From CAUPWF01 sp036656615 (lineage in GTDB: Bacteria; Bacillota; Clostridia; Lachnospirales; Lachnospiraceae), in the NCBI GenBank assembly GCA_036656615.1, contig JAVXHY010000015.1:1-52231 (forward strand): a DNA stretch of 52,231 nucleotides. Direction: 5' to 3'. The notes under the pieces are model-generated. The model was not told the DNA's origin. It did no database searches and saw only the letters and a program-made list of their open reading frames with translations. Positions 8,390 through 16,925 of the stretch are shown here, piece after piece. The translations under genes and the position numbers were made by a program. Numbering within the stretch: position 1 is the stretch's first letter; each line of letters starts with the position of its first letter.

Positions 8390-9573
8390 TGATACATCGA
8401 GAAGACCGCACTTTGAATAATATTCCAGTAGGTGCACTAGCTGTTATTCCTGTTGTTGGATGTCAGCAATTAGGTGAAAAGGTAAATCAATATTTGGTAA
8501 AATGGCGAAAAGAAAGTGCCTTAGAACACAAGGATCACCTTGTGTATACTGGGTATGAAAAAGATACTTTTATTATTGATGCAAAAGTGCCTCGTTTTGG
8601 TTCAGGAGAAGCAAAGGGAATCATTGAAGAATCTGTCAGGGGAAAAGACCTCTATTTACTTTTAGATGTATGTAACTATAGTATTACCTATTCCCTTTCT
8701 GGGCATACCAATCATATGTCTCCAGACGATCATTTCCAAAATTTAAAACGAATCATTGCAGCGGTAGGTGGAAAAAGTCGCAGAATTAATGTTATTATGC
8801 CATTCCTATATGAAAGTCGTCAGCACAAAAGAGGTTCTAGGGAATCATTGGATTGTGCTCTTGCATTACAAGAATTAGTACGTATGGGTGTGGATAATAT
8901 TATTACTTTTGATGCTCATGACCCACGTGTGCAGAATGCAATTCCTCTATGTGGATTTGAAACAGTGCCACCAACTTATCAATTTATCAAAGGATTGCTT
9001 CGAAATGTACCCGATCTTCAAATTGATACGGAACACATGATGGCAATTAGTCCTGATGAAGGAGCTACCGGTCGTGCTATTTATCTTGCCAATGTGCTTG
9101 GTCTTGATATGGGTATGTTTTACAAGCGTCGAGACTATGCTACTATCATAAATGGGCGCAATCCAATTGTAGCTCATGAATTTCTTGGATCTTCTGTAGA
9201 GGGGAAAGACGTAATTATATTGGATGATATGATTTCATCCGGTGATAGTATTTTGGATGTAGCAAAAGAGCTAAAACGTCGAAAAGCGAACCGAATATTT
9301 GCCGCCGCTACCTTTGGTTTATTTACCAATGGATTTGAAAAATTCGATAAAGCCTATGAGGATGGTCTGATTCATAAAATCCTCACTACAAATTTAATTT
9401 ATCAAACTCCAGAACTTCTAAGTAAACCATACTATATTAATTGCGATATGAGTAAATATATTGCTTTGATTATTGACACTTTAAATCACGATGGTTCCAT
9501 TAGCTATTTACTTGATCCAAATGAAAGAATCCAACATGTACTCAAGAAATACCAAATGGGTGAACCCATTTAA
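8389..9573 (+). CDS. prs: Ribose-phosphate pyrophosphokinase, long divergent form
   Basis: Makes PRPP from ribose-5-phosphate and ATP for purine, pyrimidine, His and Trp synthesis. The Prs fold is visible: PFLYESRQHKRGSRESLDCA, then LVRMGVDNIITFDAHDPRVQ in place of the classical DLH-x-x-Q-I-Q-G-F-F, and the PRPP loop VIILDDMISSGDSI. At 394 residues it exceeds the usual ~315, with an extra N-terminal portion; similar long forms are, to my knowledge, common in Lachnospiraceae. Translationally coupled to the helicase loader. Enzyme activity is inferred from family; the loop reads DDMISSG rather than the usual DDMIDTAG. Confidence 0.85.
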   Translation: MIHREDRTLNNIPVGALAVIPVVGCQQLGEKVNQYLVKWRKESALEHKDHLVYTGYEKDTFIIDAKVPRFGSGEAKGIIEESVRGKDLYLLLDVCNYSITYSLSGHTNHMSPDDHFQNLKRIIAAVGGKSRRINVIMPFLYESRQHKRGSRESLDCALALQELVRMGVDNIITFDAHDPRVQNAIPLCGFETVPPTYQFIKGLLRNVPDLQIDTEHMMAISPDEGATGRAIYLANVLGLDMGMFYKRRDYATIINGRNPIVAHEFLGSSVEGKDVIILDDMISSGDSILDVAKELKRRKANRIFAAATFGLFTNGFEKFDKAYEDGLIHKILTTNLIYQTPELLSKPYYINCDMSKYIALIIDTLNHDGSISYLLDPNERIQHVLKKYQMGEPI

Positions 9574-9588
9574 TTATTTATTTTTCAG

Positions 9589-9628
9589 ATAAAAAGAATC
9601 AGAACTAAAAAGTTCTGATTCTTTTTAT
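9589..9628. terminator. Bidirectional terminator between prs and the yhaN-like gene
   Basis: A perfect 17-bp stem (9589-9605 with 9612-9628) and a 6-nt loop, with A-rich left and U-rich right arms on both strands. It ends both convergent transcription units; its last base is the first base of the opposite gene's stop codon. Confidence 0.93.
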
Positions 9629-11235
9629 CATTCCAGCCTCAAAAAAGGAATTCCTAATTGATCAAGTAACTCCATCTCCCGCTTTTGGCAAGTAAAAATA
9701 ATTACTTGTGTTTTCTTTTGAGACAACCATATCAATGTGTTTTTTAATCGTCTTTCATCATAATATGCGAATGTCTCATCCAAAATAATTGGAAGATCAT
9801 CCATCTCAAGCATTTCAGAAGCTGCCATTCTCAAAGCAAAATAAATCTGTTCTACCGTTCCTCTGCTTATCTGTTCCATCTCAATTCTTCTTGTCCCTGT
9901 ATATAAAATCATTTTCAGATCATCACTCAAAAGAATCTTTGTATATTTTCCGCCTGTTACAGCTGCTAAAATCTCAGATGTCTTTTGTTCCAATACTACA
10001 CCAAAGTCCTGATTAATTTGTTTAGATAATAATATCATTCTCTCCATAGCAAATTCTAACGCATTTTTATGATCTACTTCCTCTAAGTATTCTTGTTGAT
10101 GTGATTCTAGCTCTTGTAAATTTTCTTGTAGGTTGCTATAGATAATCTGTTTTTCCTTTAATTCTTCCTGAATATGTTCATTTTGCCATTTTCCTTTTTC
10201 GATCAGCTGCTTTAGTTCTGTTATTTCCTTCCTGTTTTTTTCTTTTTCAATTGATTCTAACTGTATGCGTTGACTGCCATTTTTATCAGCTTTACAAGCC
10301 TTCTGTCTCTTTCCATCCTTTAGTTTATTCCAAACAAACAATCCTTCGGCCAACACGATCACCAATGTCCACAAATAGCTCCAGGGTTGATGTAATACAA
10401 AAAAAGGTGCAATACCAAATAGCAACATAATTACATAAGAAATAGGATGCACCCTCCATCTTTTCCATTCTTTTTTGGATGGAACTTCTAAGGAATTATT
10501 TTTCTCTTCCTGTTCTATTTGTTGCTGTAGTTGCTGATAGCGTTCCTGATGCAAAAGTCTTTCCCGATTTAAAACTGAAAGCTGCTCTGTAATCTTTTGG
10601 ATATCTCGCCATATATAATCTGATTCATTTTGAACTTTTTCACATTTCTCATTAGCTTCATCAAGCAGTGATTGCATTCTAAGTTCTGTCTGTTTTTTTT
10701 TGCTTTTCAACAACTCCAAAGCACTATGAAGCTGTATTTCACTATTTCCTGTTCTATAAAAATCAGTTGCATAATCCTTTAATTCATGAGCCAAATTTTG
10801 ATTTGTTTCAACACGAAGCTGTCCAATTGCTATGGTATTATCATAGTTAGAAGCATTTAGTCCTCCCAAAAGTATTTCTAGATCTCCCTGCTCTATAGAT
10901 AAAATTTCTCCATCATCTTCACAAATCAAACTGGATTTCTGAGTATACCGATCAAAGCTTCTTTCCAAACAGAACTGTTTTCCACCACAAGAAAACCGCA
11001 GCACACCTGCATAATAATTAGGATTATCCCAAGGTTCATAAAGCTGAAAAGCACCACTTTTAGATGCTCTTCCACGCCCCTTCTCCATGCCAAAAAGCAT
11101 CCCTTTTATAAAGGAATGTAATGTGGTTTTGCCAAATTCATTTCCCCCATAAAGAACATTGATTCCCTCTTTCATTACAATAGTCTTCTCTGAAAATTTT
11201 CCAAAATTCTTCAAATATAACTCTTGAATCTGCAT
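9628..11235 (-). CDS. YhaN-like SMC/Rad50-type ATPase with internal membrane hairpin
   Basis: ABC/SMC-type ATPase expected to act with the adjacent nuclease as an SbcCD/Rad50-Mre11-like pair. Walker A is GGNEFGKTT (residues 30-38). A coiled coil of about residues 170-250 is followed by two membrane segments (about 264-282 and 286-303), a second coiled coil (320-400), the ABC signature region ISRGTVEQIYFALRMA and Walker B LPIILDETFAYYD. At 535 residues it is much shorter than SbcC or B. subtilis YhaN (near 1000), so the coiled-coil arms are short. Its ATG is one base after the upstream stop, which implies coupling. The membrane hairpin between the coils suggests membrane association. Confidence 0.82.
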   Translation of the reverse strand: MQIQELYLKNFGKFSEKTIVMKEGINVLYGGNEFGKTTLHSFIKGMLFGMEKGRGRASKSGAFQLYEPWDNPNYYAGVLRFSCGGKQFCLERSFDRYTQKSSLICEDDGEILSIEQGDLEILLGGLNASNYDNTIAIGQLRVETNQNLAHELKDYATDFYRTGNSEIQLHSALELLKSKKKQTELRMQSLLDEANEKCEKVQNESDYIWRDIQKITEQLSVLNRERLLHQERYQQLQQQIEQEEKNNSLEVPSKKEWKRWRVHPISYVIMLLFGIAPFFVLHQPWSYLWTLVIVLAEGLFVWNKLKDGKRQKACKADKNGSQRIQLESIEKEKNRKEITELKQLIEKGKWQNEHIQEELKEKQIIYSNLQENLQELESHQQEYLEEVDHKNALEFAMERMILLSKQINQDFGVVLEQKTSEILAAVTGGKYTKILLSDDLKMILYTGTRRIEMEQISRGTVEQIYFALRMAASEMLEMDDLPIILDETFAYYDERRLKNTLIWLSQKKTQVIIFTCQKREMELLDQLGIPFLRLE

Positions 11236-11236
11236 G

Positions 11237-12295
11237 TTATCCCCTTTTTGTCTCTAATATAGCTTGTACCCCTTCATAAAGTGCCTGGTATTCTATGCTT
11301 CCTGTTTCACTGGAAATTAGACTTGAAATATATTTTCCTAATAAGTTGTCTTTATTTTGTGATAATAATTTAGAAAAATCATACGCTGGATTTGTCTCAT
11401 CAATAATTTCCAATATATTACCAAAGGTATCCATCTTGTGAATATCCATATAAATATCTGGATCTCTAAATCCTGTTAAATGAACTTTATACAAATTCTC
11501 AATTCCCTTGGCTTGAATAGATGCTTTTAATTTTTCTTTGACTTCCCCACTTGTCATGTGGTCATCTACTTCCAGTTCCATATGAATGTATTGTCTTTTT
11601 GCACTTGGAATAAATTGTGTCTGAACACCTTTTTCCGTCAACTCTCCTAATATGTATCCATGATTACCTGTGTCGTTTTTATCAATAGGCTCCAATGCCC
11701 CTGAGTAAAGAATATGATTTGCAGCTAAGACTTGTGGTTTATGTAAATGCCCCAATGCCACATAATTCCATTTTTTTGAAACCAACTGATCTTTTTTTAT
11801 AGGAATATGTTTATCATCTCCACCGTGAGCTAATAGTATTTTAAACTTACTCCTATGACCTTCCGGCTCCCAAATATCATAAATAGGTTCTAAAATTTCT
11901 CTTTTGTGATAACTAAGACCATATACACATAACTCCAAGTCCTTGAATTCAATAGCCTCTATTTTTTCACTTAATAAGGGAAACACATTCGAACACCATT
12001 GAAAATCTAAATAATAGGAATCTGGTCTAATATAGTCATGGTTCCCCGCTATAAATACAACCCTTGTCATGGACAATTTTGAAAACAAATAATTCAGTTC
12101 TTTTAGTTCTCTACGAAGAGGCTGCCGGTGAAAGATGTCCCCGGCAATCAAAAGAAGTTCTATTTTTTGTTTTTCACACACTTCTAAAACATGGGAAAGG
12201 CTGCTCCACAACTCTTCTGCCCTTATATCATTATATGAACGCCCACCATCTGGCTTCGCACCTAGATGAGTATCTGCAATATGAATAAATTTCAT
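11237..12295 (-). CDS. YhaO/SbcD-like metallophosphoesterase nuclease
   Basis: Mre11/SbcD-type calcineurin-like phosphoesterase, partner of the following ATPase. The five metal-binding motifs are in order: ADTHLG (residues 7-12), AGDIFH, AGNHDYIRP, LLAHGGDD and ALGHLHKP. The C-terminal 130 residues form a capping/adaptor region with no clear catalytic motif. Start ATG at 12295 with AGGGG upstream; 8 nt after the histidine kinase stop. Role in double-strand-break processing is inferred from the family and the paired ATPase. Confidence 0.88.
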   Translation of the reverse strand: MKFIHIADTHLGAKPDGGRSYNDIRAEELWSSLSHVLEVCEKQKIELLLIAGDIFHRQPLRRELKELNYLFSKLSMTRVVFIAGNHDYIRPDSYYLDFQWCSNVFPLLSEKIEAIEFKDLELCVYGLSYHKREILEPIYDIWEPEGHRSKFKILLAHGGDDKHIPIKKDQLVSKKWNYVALGHLHKPQVLAANHILYSGALEPIDKNDTGNHGYILGELTEKGVQTQFIPSAKRQYIHMELEVDDHMTSGEVKEKLKASIQAKGIENLYKVHLTGFRDPDIYMDIHKMDTFGNILEIIDETNPAYDFSKLLSQNKDNLLGKYISSLISSETGSIEYQALYEGVQAILETKRG

Positions 12296-12303
12296 AATAT
12301 CCC

Positions 12304-13443
12304 CTACTTTTTATCAGTTATCTTGACTTTTGGAAGCGTTACAATAAACCGTGTGTTATCATCATCACTTTCTGCACGAATAGTACCTTTATGTAACTCT
12401 ACAATTTCTTTAGAAATCGCAAGTCCTAGTCCAGCCCCACCAGTCATACTAGAACGTGCTCCATCTACTCGGTAAAACTTTTCAAATATACTAATTAACT
12501 GCTCTTGAGGGATCCGTTTTCCCTCATTGATAAAAATAACCTCAATACATCCATTTACCTCTTTCGCTTTTATATGAATTGCGGAATTGGCATAGCAATA
12601 GGCAATTGCATTTCTTAATAAATTGTCAAATACCCTTGCCAATTTATCTGCATCCCCATATACCATTAGAGTTTCCTCAATATGTACACTACAAGTTAAA
12701 TTCTTTTCTCTTAATACTCCATACAATTCATCAGCAAGTTGTTCCAACATCATAGATAAATCTAGTTCAGACAAATCTAATACAATATCTTGTAAATTGA
12801 ATCTAGTGATTTCAAAGAATTCATTAATTAGTTCTCCTAAACGAATTGCCTTTTCCAAAGAAATATGCGTATATTTAGCTCTCTCTTCGTCTGACATATC
12901 CGGTCTGGTTTCCAGTATACTAAGATAGGCCACGATAGAAGTCAACGGAGTTTTCAGATCGTGTGCCAAAAAAACTACAAAATCATTCTTTTTCCGTTCA
13001 CTCTCCATAGCTTCAAATTCCTGGCGTTTAATCGTCATTTTGATTTCATTTAGTCTATCCTCAATAGGGCGCAATTCCGTAATTAAATAAACCGGCTCCG
13101 TAGAATCCGATACAATATTTTCAATTCCATCCTCTACCTGATGTAAAAACTTCGTCATTTTCGAGATAGAAACATAGAAAAATATTGCAAATAATCCCAG
13201 AAATCCCAATAACATAAAAAATGTTTTGTTATGACCAATCAAATGCCAATATAAATCAATTGCCGTGTTTTCCTGCATATGGAAACTTTTCATTACATTA
13301 ACGAAGAAGTCAGCAAAAGCATCATTATATACCCCATCCACAAAATATTCCAATATAAATCCGCCAACCAATACGGTTAACGCAGAGATAAATACCGTCT
13401 GTAATAAAATGCTTAGCTTTAATTTTCGATAATTATTCTTCAA
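12304..13443 (-). CDS. VanS-like sensor histidine kinase
   Basis: Membrane histidine kinase of a two-component system. Two transmembrane helices (about residues 8-32 and 72-92) flank a short extracytoplasmic loop. The H-box is FLAHDLKTPLTSI, followed by N-box NLLRNAIAYCY and G-boxes in GGAGLGLAISKEI. I infer a TTG start at 13443 (379 residues), overlapping the regulator's stop by 11 bp; a longer reading upstream encodes only residues in the overlapping frame of the regulator. The closest recognisable family is VanS, but no van resistance genes are nearby, so the signal and targets are unknown. Confidence 0.85.
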   Translation of the reverse strand: MKNNYRKLKLSILLQTVFISALTVLVGGFILEYFVDGVYNDAFADFFVNVMKSFHMQENTAIDLYWHLIGHNKTFFMLLGFLGLFAIFFYVSISKMTKFLHQVEDGIENIVSDSTEPVYLITELRPIEDRLNEIKMTIKRQEFEAMESERKKNDFVVFLAHDLKTPLTSIVAYLSILETRPDMSDEERAKYTHISLEKAIRLGELINEFFEITRFNLQDIVLDLSELDLSMMLEQLADELYGVLREKNLTCSVHIEETLMVYGDADKLARVFDNLLRNAIAYCYANSAIHIKAKEVNGCIEVIFINEGKRIPQEQLISIFEKFYRVDGARSSMTGGAGLGLAISKEIVELHKGTIRAESDDDNTRFIVTLPKVKITDKK

Positions 13444-14122
13444 CCTTGTAGCCCACTCCCCACACTGTTTTGATAAAATCTGATTTTCCGGTAGGTCCAC
13501 TCATTTTCTCTCGCAAATGACGAATGTGTACCATTACCGTATTGTTACTATTCTTATAATATTGCTCACCCCAAACCTCTTCAAACAAGGTTTCTGAACT
13601 GATTACTTTCCCACGATTCTCACATAAAAGCCAAAGAATATCAAATTCAATTGGTGTTAATGTAAGCTGACGTTCATTATATACACACTCATGGGACGTT
13701 CGATTCAATTGTAATCCCGCAAAATCAATAATACCATCTGCTTCCTTTGCCCCCTCATTATACTGAGTATAACGACGAAGCTGCGCTTTCACACGAGCAA
13801 CTAGTTCTAGCGGATTAAAAGGCTTTGGAATATAATCATCTGCTCCCATAGTAAGTCCCGTTATTTTATCCATATATTCCGTCTTTGCAGTAAGCATTAG
13901 GACCGGATACGTATATCGTTCTCTAATTTTCTGCAAAATAGTAAATCCATCCACATCTGGAAGCATGACATCTAAAATTGCCAAATCAAGCTTAACATGT
14001 TCAATACAGTCCAAAGCTTCCTTACCCGTATTGCACTTATATACTTTGTAGTCATCACTTTTTAAATAAAGCTCCACTACATCTGCAATTTCCTTCTCAT
14101 CATCTACTACCATTATATTCAT
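13433..14122 (-). CDS. OmpR/VanR-type response regulator
   Basis: DNA-binding response regulator paired with the following kinase. Receiver domain: acidic pair DD at 7-8, phospho-acceptor Asp51 (LAILDVMLPDVDGF), switch Thr in MLTAKTEYMD and Lys in PKPFNPLELVARVKA. The C-terminal winged helix has LTPIEFDILWLLCENRG and VMVHIRHLREKM ending WGVGYKVEE. AAAGGAG sits upstream of the ATG. It lies 23 nt after asnS and overlaps the kinase gene; the tight spacing suggests readthrough from asnS. Confidence 0.92.
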   Translation of the reverse strand: MNIMVVDDEKEIADVVELYLKSDDYKVYKCNTGKEALDCIEHVKLDLAILDVMLPDVDGFTILQKIRERYTYPVLMLTAKTEYMDKITGLTMGADDYIPKPFNPLELVARVKAQLRRYTQYNEGAKEADGIIDFAGLQLNRTSHECVYNERQLTLTPIEFDILWLLCENRGKVISSETLFEEVWGEQYYKNSNNTVMVHIRHLREKMSGPTGKSDFIKTVWGVGYKVEE

Positions 14123-14145
14123 GTATTTACTCCTTTTTTACGTCC

Positions 14146-15537
14146 TTATAAATCACAATTGTTAACGGTCCTTGGGAATGGAATTACATCTCTTATATTA
14201 GACATGCCTGTTAAATACATAACACATCGTTCAAACCCTAATCCAAAACCAGCATGTCTTGTGGAGCCATATTTTCTTAAATCCAGATAAAAGTCATAAT
14301 CCTCTGGATTTAATTTCATTTCTTTCATGCGCTTTACTAATTTATCATAGTCATCTTCCCTTTGACTTCCACCTATAATCTCACCAATTCCAGGAACCAG
14401 GCAATCCATAGCAGCAACTGTCTTTTGATCTTCATTCATCTTCATATAAAAAGCTTTAATGTCCTTTGGATAATCTGTAACAAATACTGGACGCTTATAC
14501 ACCACCTCTGTTAAATAACGCTCATGTTCTGTCTGTAAATCTGTCCCCCAAGATACTTTATAATCAAACGTTTCATTATGTTCTTCTAATATTTCGATAG
14601 CCTTGGTATATGTGATACGAGCAAAATCAGATTCCACAACACTTTTCAAACGTTCGATCAAACCTTTATCTACAAAAGAGTTAAAGAAATTCATCTCCTC
14701 TGGTGCCTGCTCTAAAACATAAGATATTACATATTTTAGCATCGACTCTGCCAACATCATATTATCATCCAAATCTGCAAAAGCAATCTCTGGTTCTACC
14801 ATCCAAAATTCCGCTGCATGACGGGTAGTATTGGAGTTTTCCGCACGAAAAGTAGGTCCAAAGGTATAAATATTTCTAAACGCCTGTGCATAAGTTTCGC
14901 CATTTAACTGTCCGCTAACGGTAAGGCTTGTCTGTTTGTGAAAGAAATCCTGTGCATAGTCTATGGTTCCATCTTCTTTTTTGGGAAGATTTTCCAAATC
15001 CAATGTAGTAACTCCAAACATTTCCCCTGCACCTTCACAATCACTTCCGGTAATCAAAGGAGTGTGTACATACACAAATCCTCTATCTTGAAAATATTGA
15101 TGAATGGCATAGGCAATCAGTGAACGTACTCTAAATACTGCCTGAAATGTATTAGTACGTGGACGTAAATGAGCAATTGTCCGCAAATACTCAAAGGTAT
15201 GTCTCTTTTTCTGAAGTGGATATTCCGGCGCTGAAGCACCCTCTACCACTATCTCTTTCGCCTGAATCTCAAAAGGCTGCTTTGCATTTGGTGTTGCTAC
15301 CAATGTCCCAGTTACCACAAGGGCTGCACCTACATTTTGTTTGGAAATATTTGCAAAATTATCCATACTGTCATGGTATACAATCTGCAATGTCTCAAAA
15401 AACGAACCATCATTTAGTACAATAAAACCAAATGCTTTCGAATCTCGGATACTTCTAATCCAACCTCCAACGGTAACGTCTTTATCTAGATAGCATTCCG
15501 GATTTTTGTACAATTCTTTTACTGTTATCAATTTCAT
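14146..15537 (-). CDS. asnS: Asparaginyl-tRNA synthetase
   Basis: Class IIb aminoacyl-tRNA synthetase that charges tRNA-Asn. N-terminal OB-fold anticodon-binding domain (VGGWIRSIRDSKAFGFI), then the class II core: motif 2 FRAENSNTTRHAAEFWMVEPE region and motif 3 GFGLGFERCVMYLTGM, ending FPRT. I start it at the ATG at 15537 (463 residues) because AAAAGGAG is 8 nt upstream; a seven-codon longer reading includes that ribosome site. No T-box leader fits in the 54-nt upstream gap. Confidence 0.96.
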   Translation of the reverse strand: MKLITVKELYKNPECYLDKDVTVGGWIRSIRDSKAFGFIVLNDGSFFETLQIVYHDSMDNFANISKQNVGAALVVTGTLVATPNAKQPFEIQAKEIVVEGASAPEYPLQKKRHTFEYLRTIAHLRPRTNTFQAVFRVRSLIAYAIHQYFQDRGFVYVHTPLITGSDCEGAGEMFGVTTLDLENLPKKEDGTIDYAQDFFHKQTSLTVSGQLNGETYAQAFRNIYTFGPTFRAENSNTTRHAAEFWMVEPEIAFADLDDNMMLAESMLKYVISYVLEQAPEEMNFFNSFVDKGLIERLKSVVESDFARITYTKAIEILEEHNETFDYKVSWGTDLQTEHERYLTEVVYKRPVFVTDYPKDIKAFYMKMNEDQKTVAAMDCLVPGIGEIIGGSQREDDYDKLVKRMKEMKLNPEDYDFYLDLRKYGSTRHAGFGLGFERCVMYLTGMSNIRDVIPFPRTVNNCDL

Positions 15538-15591
15538 ATGTCTGAACTCCTTTTTCATTCTATACTGTACCTTAGTATATAATATTTTCTG

Positions 15592-16293
15592 TTAATAAGC
15601 AATCGCCTCTTCTCGTGTCATGAAAAAATGAATGCCCGTGGTGGAATCCATCCACCTATCTTGGTTAAAATCCTTCACTTCCGCTATTTCTCCAACCTTG
15701 TAAATAAAATTCTCATCTACAAATGAGCAGGCCCATTCATAAGATTCTTTATAATCTATACTATGAATGGATAAGACTTTTGCTTTGCTGCATCTACATG
15801 TAGGCAATGTTGCCGAAGTTCTCAGTGCATCTGCCGGAATTAGAAGCTGCACCATCCGAAAATCCACACATTTTTTCCATGCAATAAATGCGCCCTTTTC
15901 AGGACAGTGTAATTTAAAATACTTGGTATCATCATCATAAATAATGTTTTTCAGGTTTGCATGCTCTAAATTAGCAAAACTCATATCCGCACCCTTAATA
16001 TTTGCACCTGACAAATTACAATATCGCAAAACAGCTGCATGAACATTTGCATTTTGCAATATTATTCTGCGTAGGGAACAATCTTTAAAAAATCCTTTAG
16101 ATATGCTGCTCCCAGTCATATCTGCACCATCCAGTATAACTTCTTGAAAATCAGACCCCGTAAAATCAATATTTTGTAGATTCCATCCTGATAAATCCAC
16201 ATGCAGAAGTTTGATTTCTTTTAAATCCAAGCGTTCTTTTCTTATTGTTTGATTTAATTGCATTTCTAAATCTTCTTTTGTAATCTCCCGCAT
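15592..16293 (-). CDS. Pentapeptide-repeat protein
   Basis: Pentapeptide repeats (A-[DN]-L-x-x type) run from about residue 30 to 105, for example LQNIDFTGSDFQEVILDGAD, LSGANIKGADMSFANLEHANL. They should form a short right-handed quadrilateral helix. The remaining 120 residues are a non-repetitive domain with several Cys and aromatic residues (for example SATLPTCRCSKAKV) that I do not recognise. Start at 16293 (233 residues) because AAGGAGG precedes it; ten further codons upstream are in frame but lie over that site. Function unknown; some relatives protect gyrase, but nothing here indicates that. Probably leads the asnS operon. Confidence 0.82.
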   Translation of the reverse strand: MREITKEDLEMQLNQTIRKERLDLKEIKLLHVDLSGWNLQNIDFTGSDFQEVILDGADMTGSSISKGFFKDCSLRRIILQNANVHAAVLRYCNLSGANIKGADMSFANLEHANLKNIIYDDDTKYFKLHCPEKGAFIAWKKCVDFRMVQLLIPADALRTSATLPTCRCSKAKVLSIHSIDYKESYEWACSFVDENFIYKVGEIAEVKDFNQDRWMDSTTGIHFFMTREEAIAY

Positions 16294-16305
16294 TTGATGG
16301 CCTCC

Positions 16306-16334
16306 TTGCATTTTCTTCATCATTATGCTATAGT
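16306..16334 (+). promoter_or_regulatory. Putative promoter of queT
   Basis: TTGCAT (16306-16311), 17-bp spacer, TATAGT (16329-16334). This places the start near 16341, so the leader would hold a small AAGCCTT/AAGGCTT hairpin (16347-16367) and then the preQ1 aptamer. Confidence 0.5.
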
Positions 16335-16382
16335 ATCAACTGTTATAAGCCTTATATTTAAAGGCTTTTAGACAAAATACTT

Positions 16383-16425
16383 CGTGTGTTCGTAACCTTC
16401 CACACGTAAAACAAAACTAAAGGAG
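16383..16425 (+). promoter_or_regulatory. preQ1-I riboswitch controlling queT
   Basis: Stem P1 is CGTGTG (16383-16388) with CACACG (16401-16406). The 12-nt loop contains GTAACC, and the A-rich tail carries AACAAAACTAA before the ribosome site. This is the preQ1-I layout known from B. subtilis and Thermoanaerobacter. Loop CCTT (16396-16399) can pair with AAGG (16420-16423) of the AAAGGAG ribosome site, which would form the pseudoknot and block translation when preQ1 binds. The ATG is 8 nt after the site. Downstream gene is a queuosine-precursor transporter, which agrees. Confidence 0.87.
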
Positions 16426-16433
16426 AATTTAAT

Positions 16434-16925
16434 ATGAAAAACAAACGTGTCATTTTTCTCACACAGGCAGCTATGATTGCGGCTATTTATGTGGTCCTAA
16501 CCATGGTGTTTGCACCATTAAGCTTTGGCGAAGTTCAAGTTCGTATTTCCGAAGCACTTACCATTCTTCCATTTTTCACCCCCGCCGCCATTCCAGGCTT
16601 GTTTATTGGCTGTTTGACCGGAAATATCTTAGGTGGTGCCATTCTTCCTGATATTATTTTTGGAAGTTTTGCTACTCTTGCAGGAGCTTGTGTCACTTAC
16701 TATCTGAGAAACCAGAAATATCTAGCTCCCATTGGTCCAATTATTGCTAATACTCTAATCATTCCTCTTATTCTTCGATATGGTTATGGGATATTACTTC
16801 CAATCCCCATACTAATGATTAGCGTTGGAATTGGGGAAATTATTTCCTGCGGTATACTTGGAATGATTCTACTATTAGCGCTAAACAAATACAAACATCT
16901 GATTTTTACTTCACATAACCGATAA
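16434..16925 (+). CDS. queT: QueT family queuosine-precursor transporter
   Basis: Predicted membrane S-component of an ECF transporter for queuosine precursors (preQ0/preQ1 or queuine). The 163 residues contain about five hydrophobic helices. FAPLSFGEVQVRISEALTIL and PAAIPGLFIGCLTGNILGG are the QueT signature regions. No QueC/D/E/F genes are in the window, so the cell may depend on salvage; that is inference. Regulation by a preQ1-I riboswitch is supported by the leader. The 3' end overlaps the convergent downstream gene by 20 bp. Confidence 0.9.
   Translation: MKNKRVIFLTQAAMIAAIYVVLTMVFAPLSFGEVQVRISEALTILPFFTPAAIPGLFIGCLTGNILGGAILPDIIFGSFATLAGACVTYYLRNQKYLAPIGPIIANTLIIPLILRYGYGILLPIPILMISVGIGEIISCGILGMILLLALNKYKHLIFTSHNR

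Noticed and set aside
12304..14122. Vancomycin resistance operon
   Set aside because: Only the regulatory pair resembles van; neighbours are asnS and nuclease genes, with no ligase, racemase or carboxypeptidase.
15538..15591. T-box leader for asnS
   Set aside because: Gap of 54 nt is too short and has no specifier hairpin or T-box sequence; the metG leader likewise has none.
16347..16367. Terminator before the preQ1 aptamer
   Set aside because: The 7-bp AAGCCTT/AAGGCTT hairpin is AT-rich, with only a very short T-run, and lies upstream of the aptamer, so it is not its expression platform.
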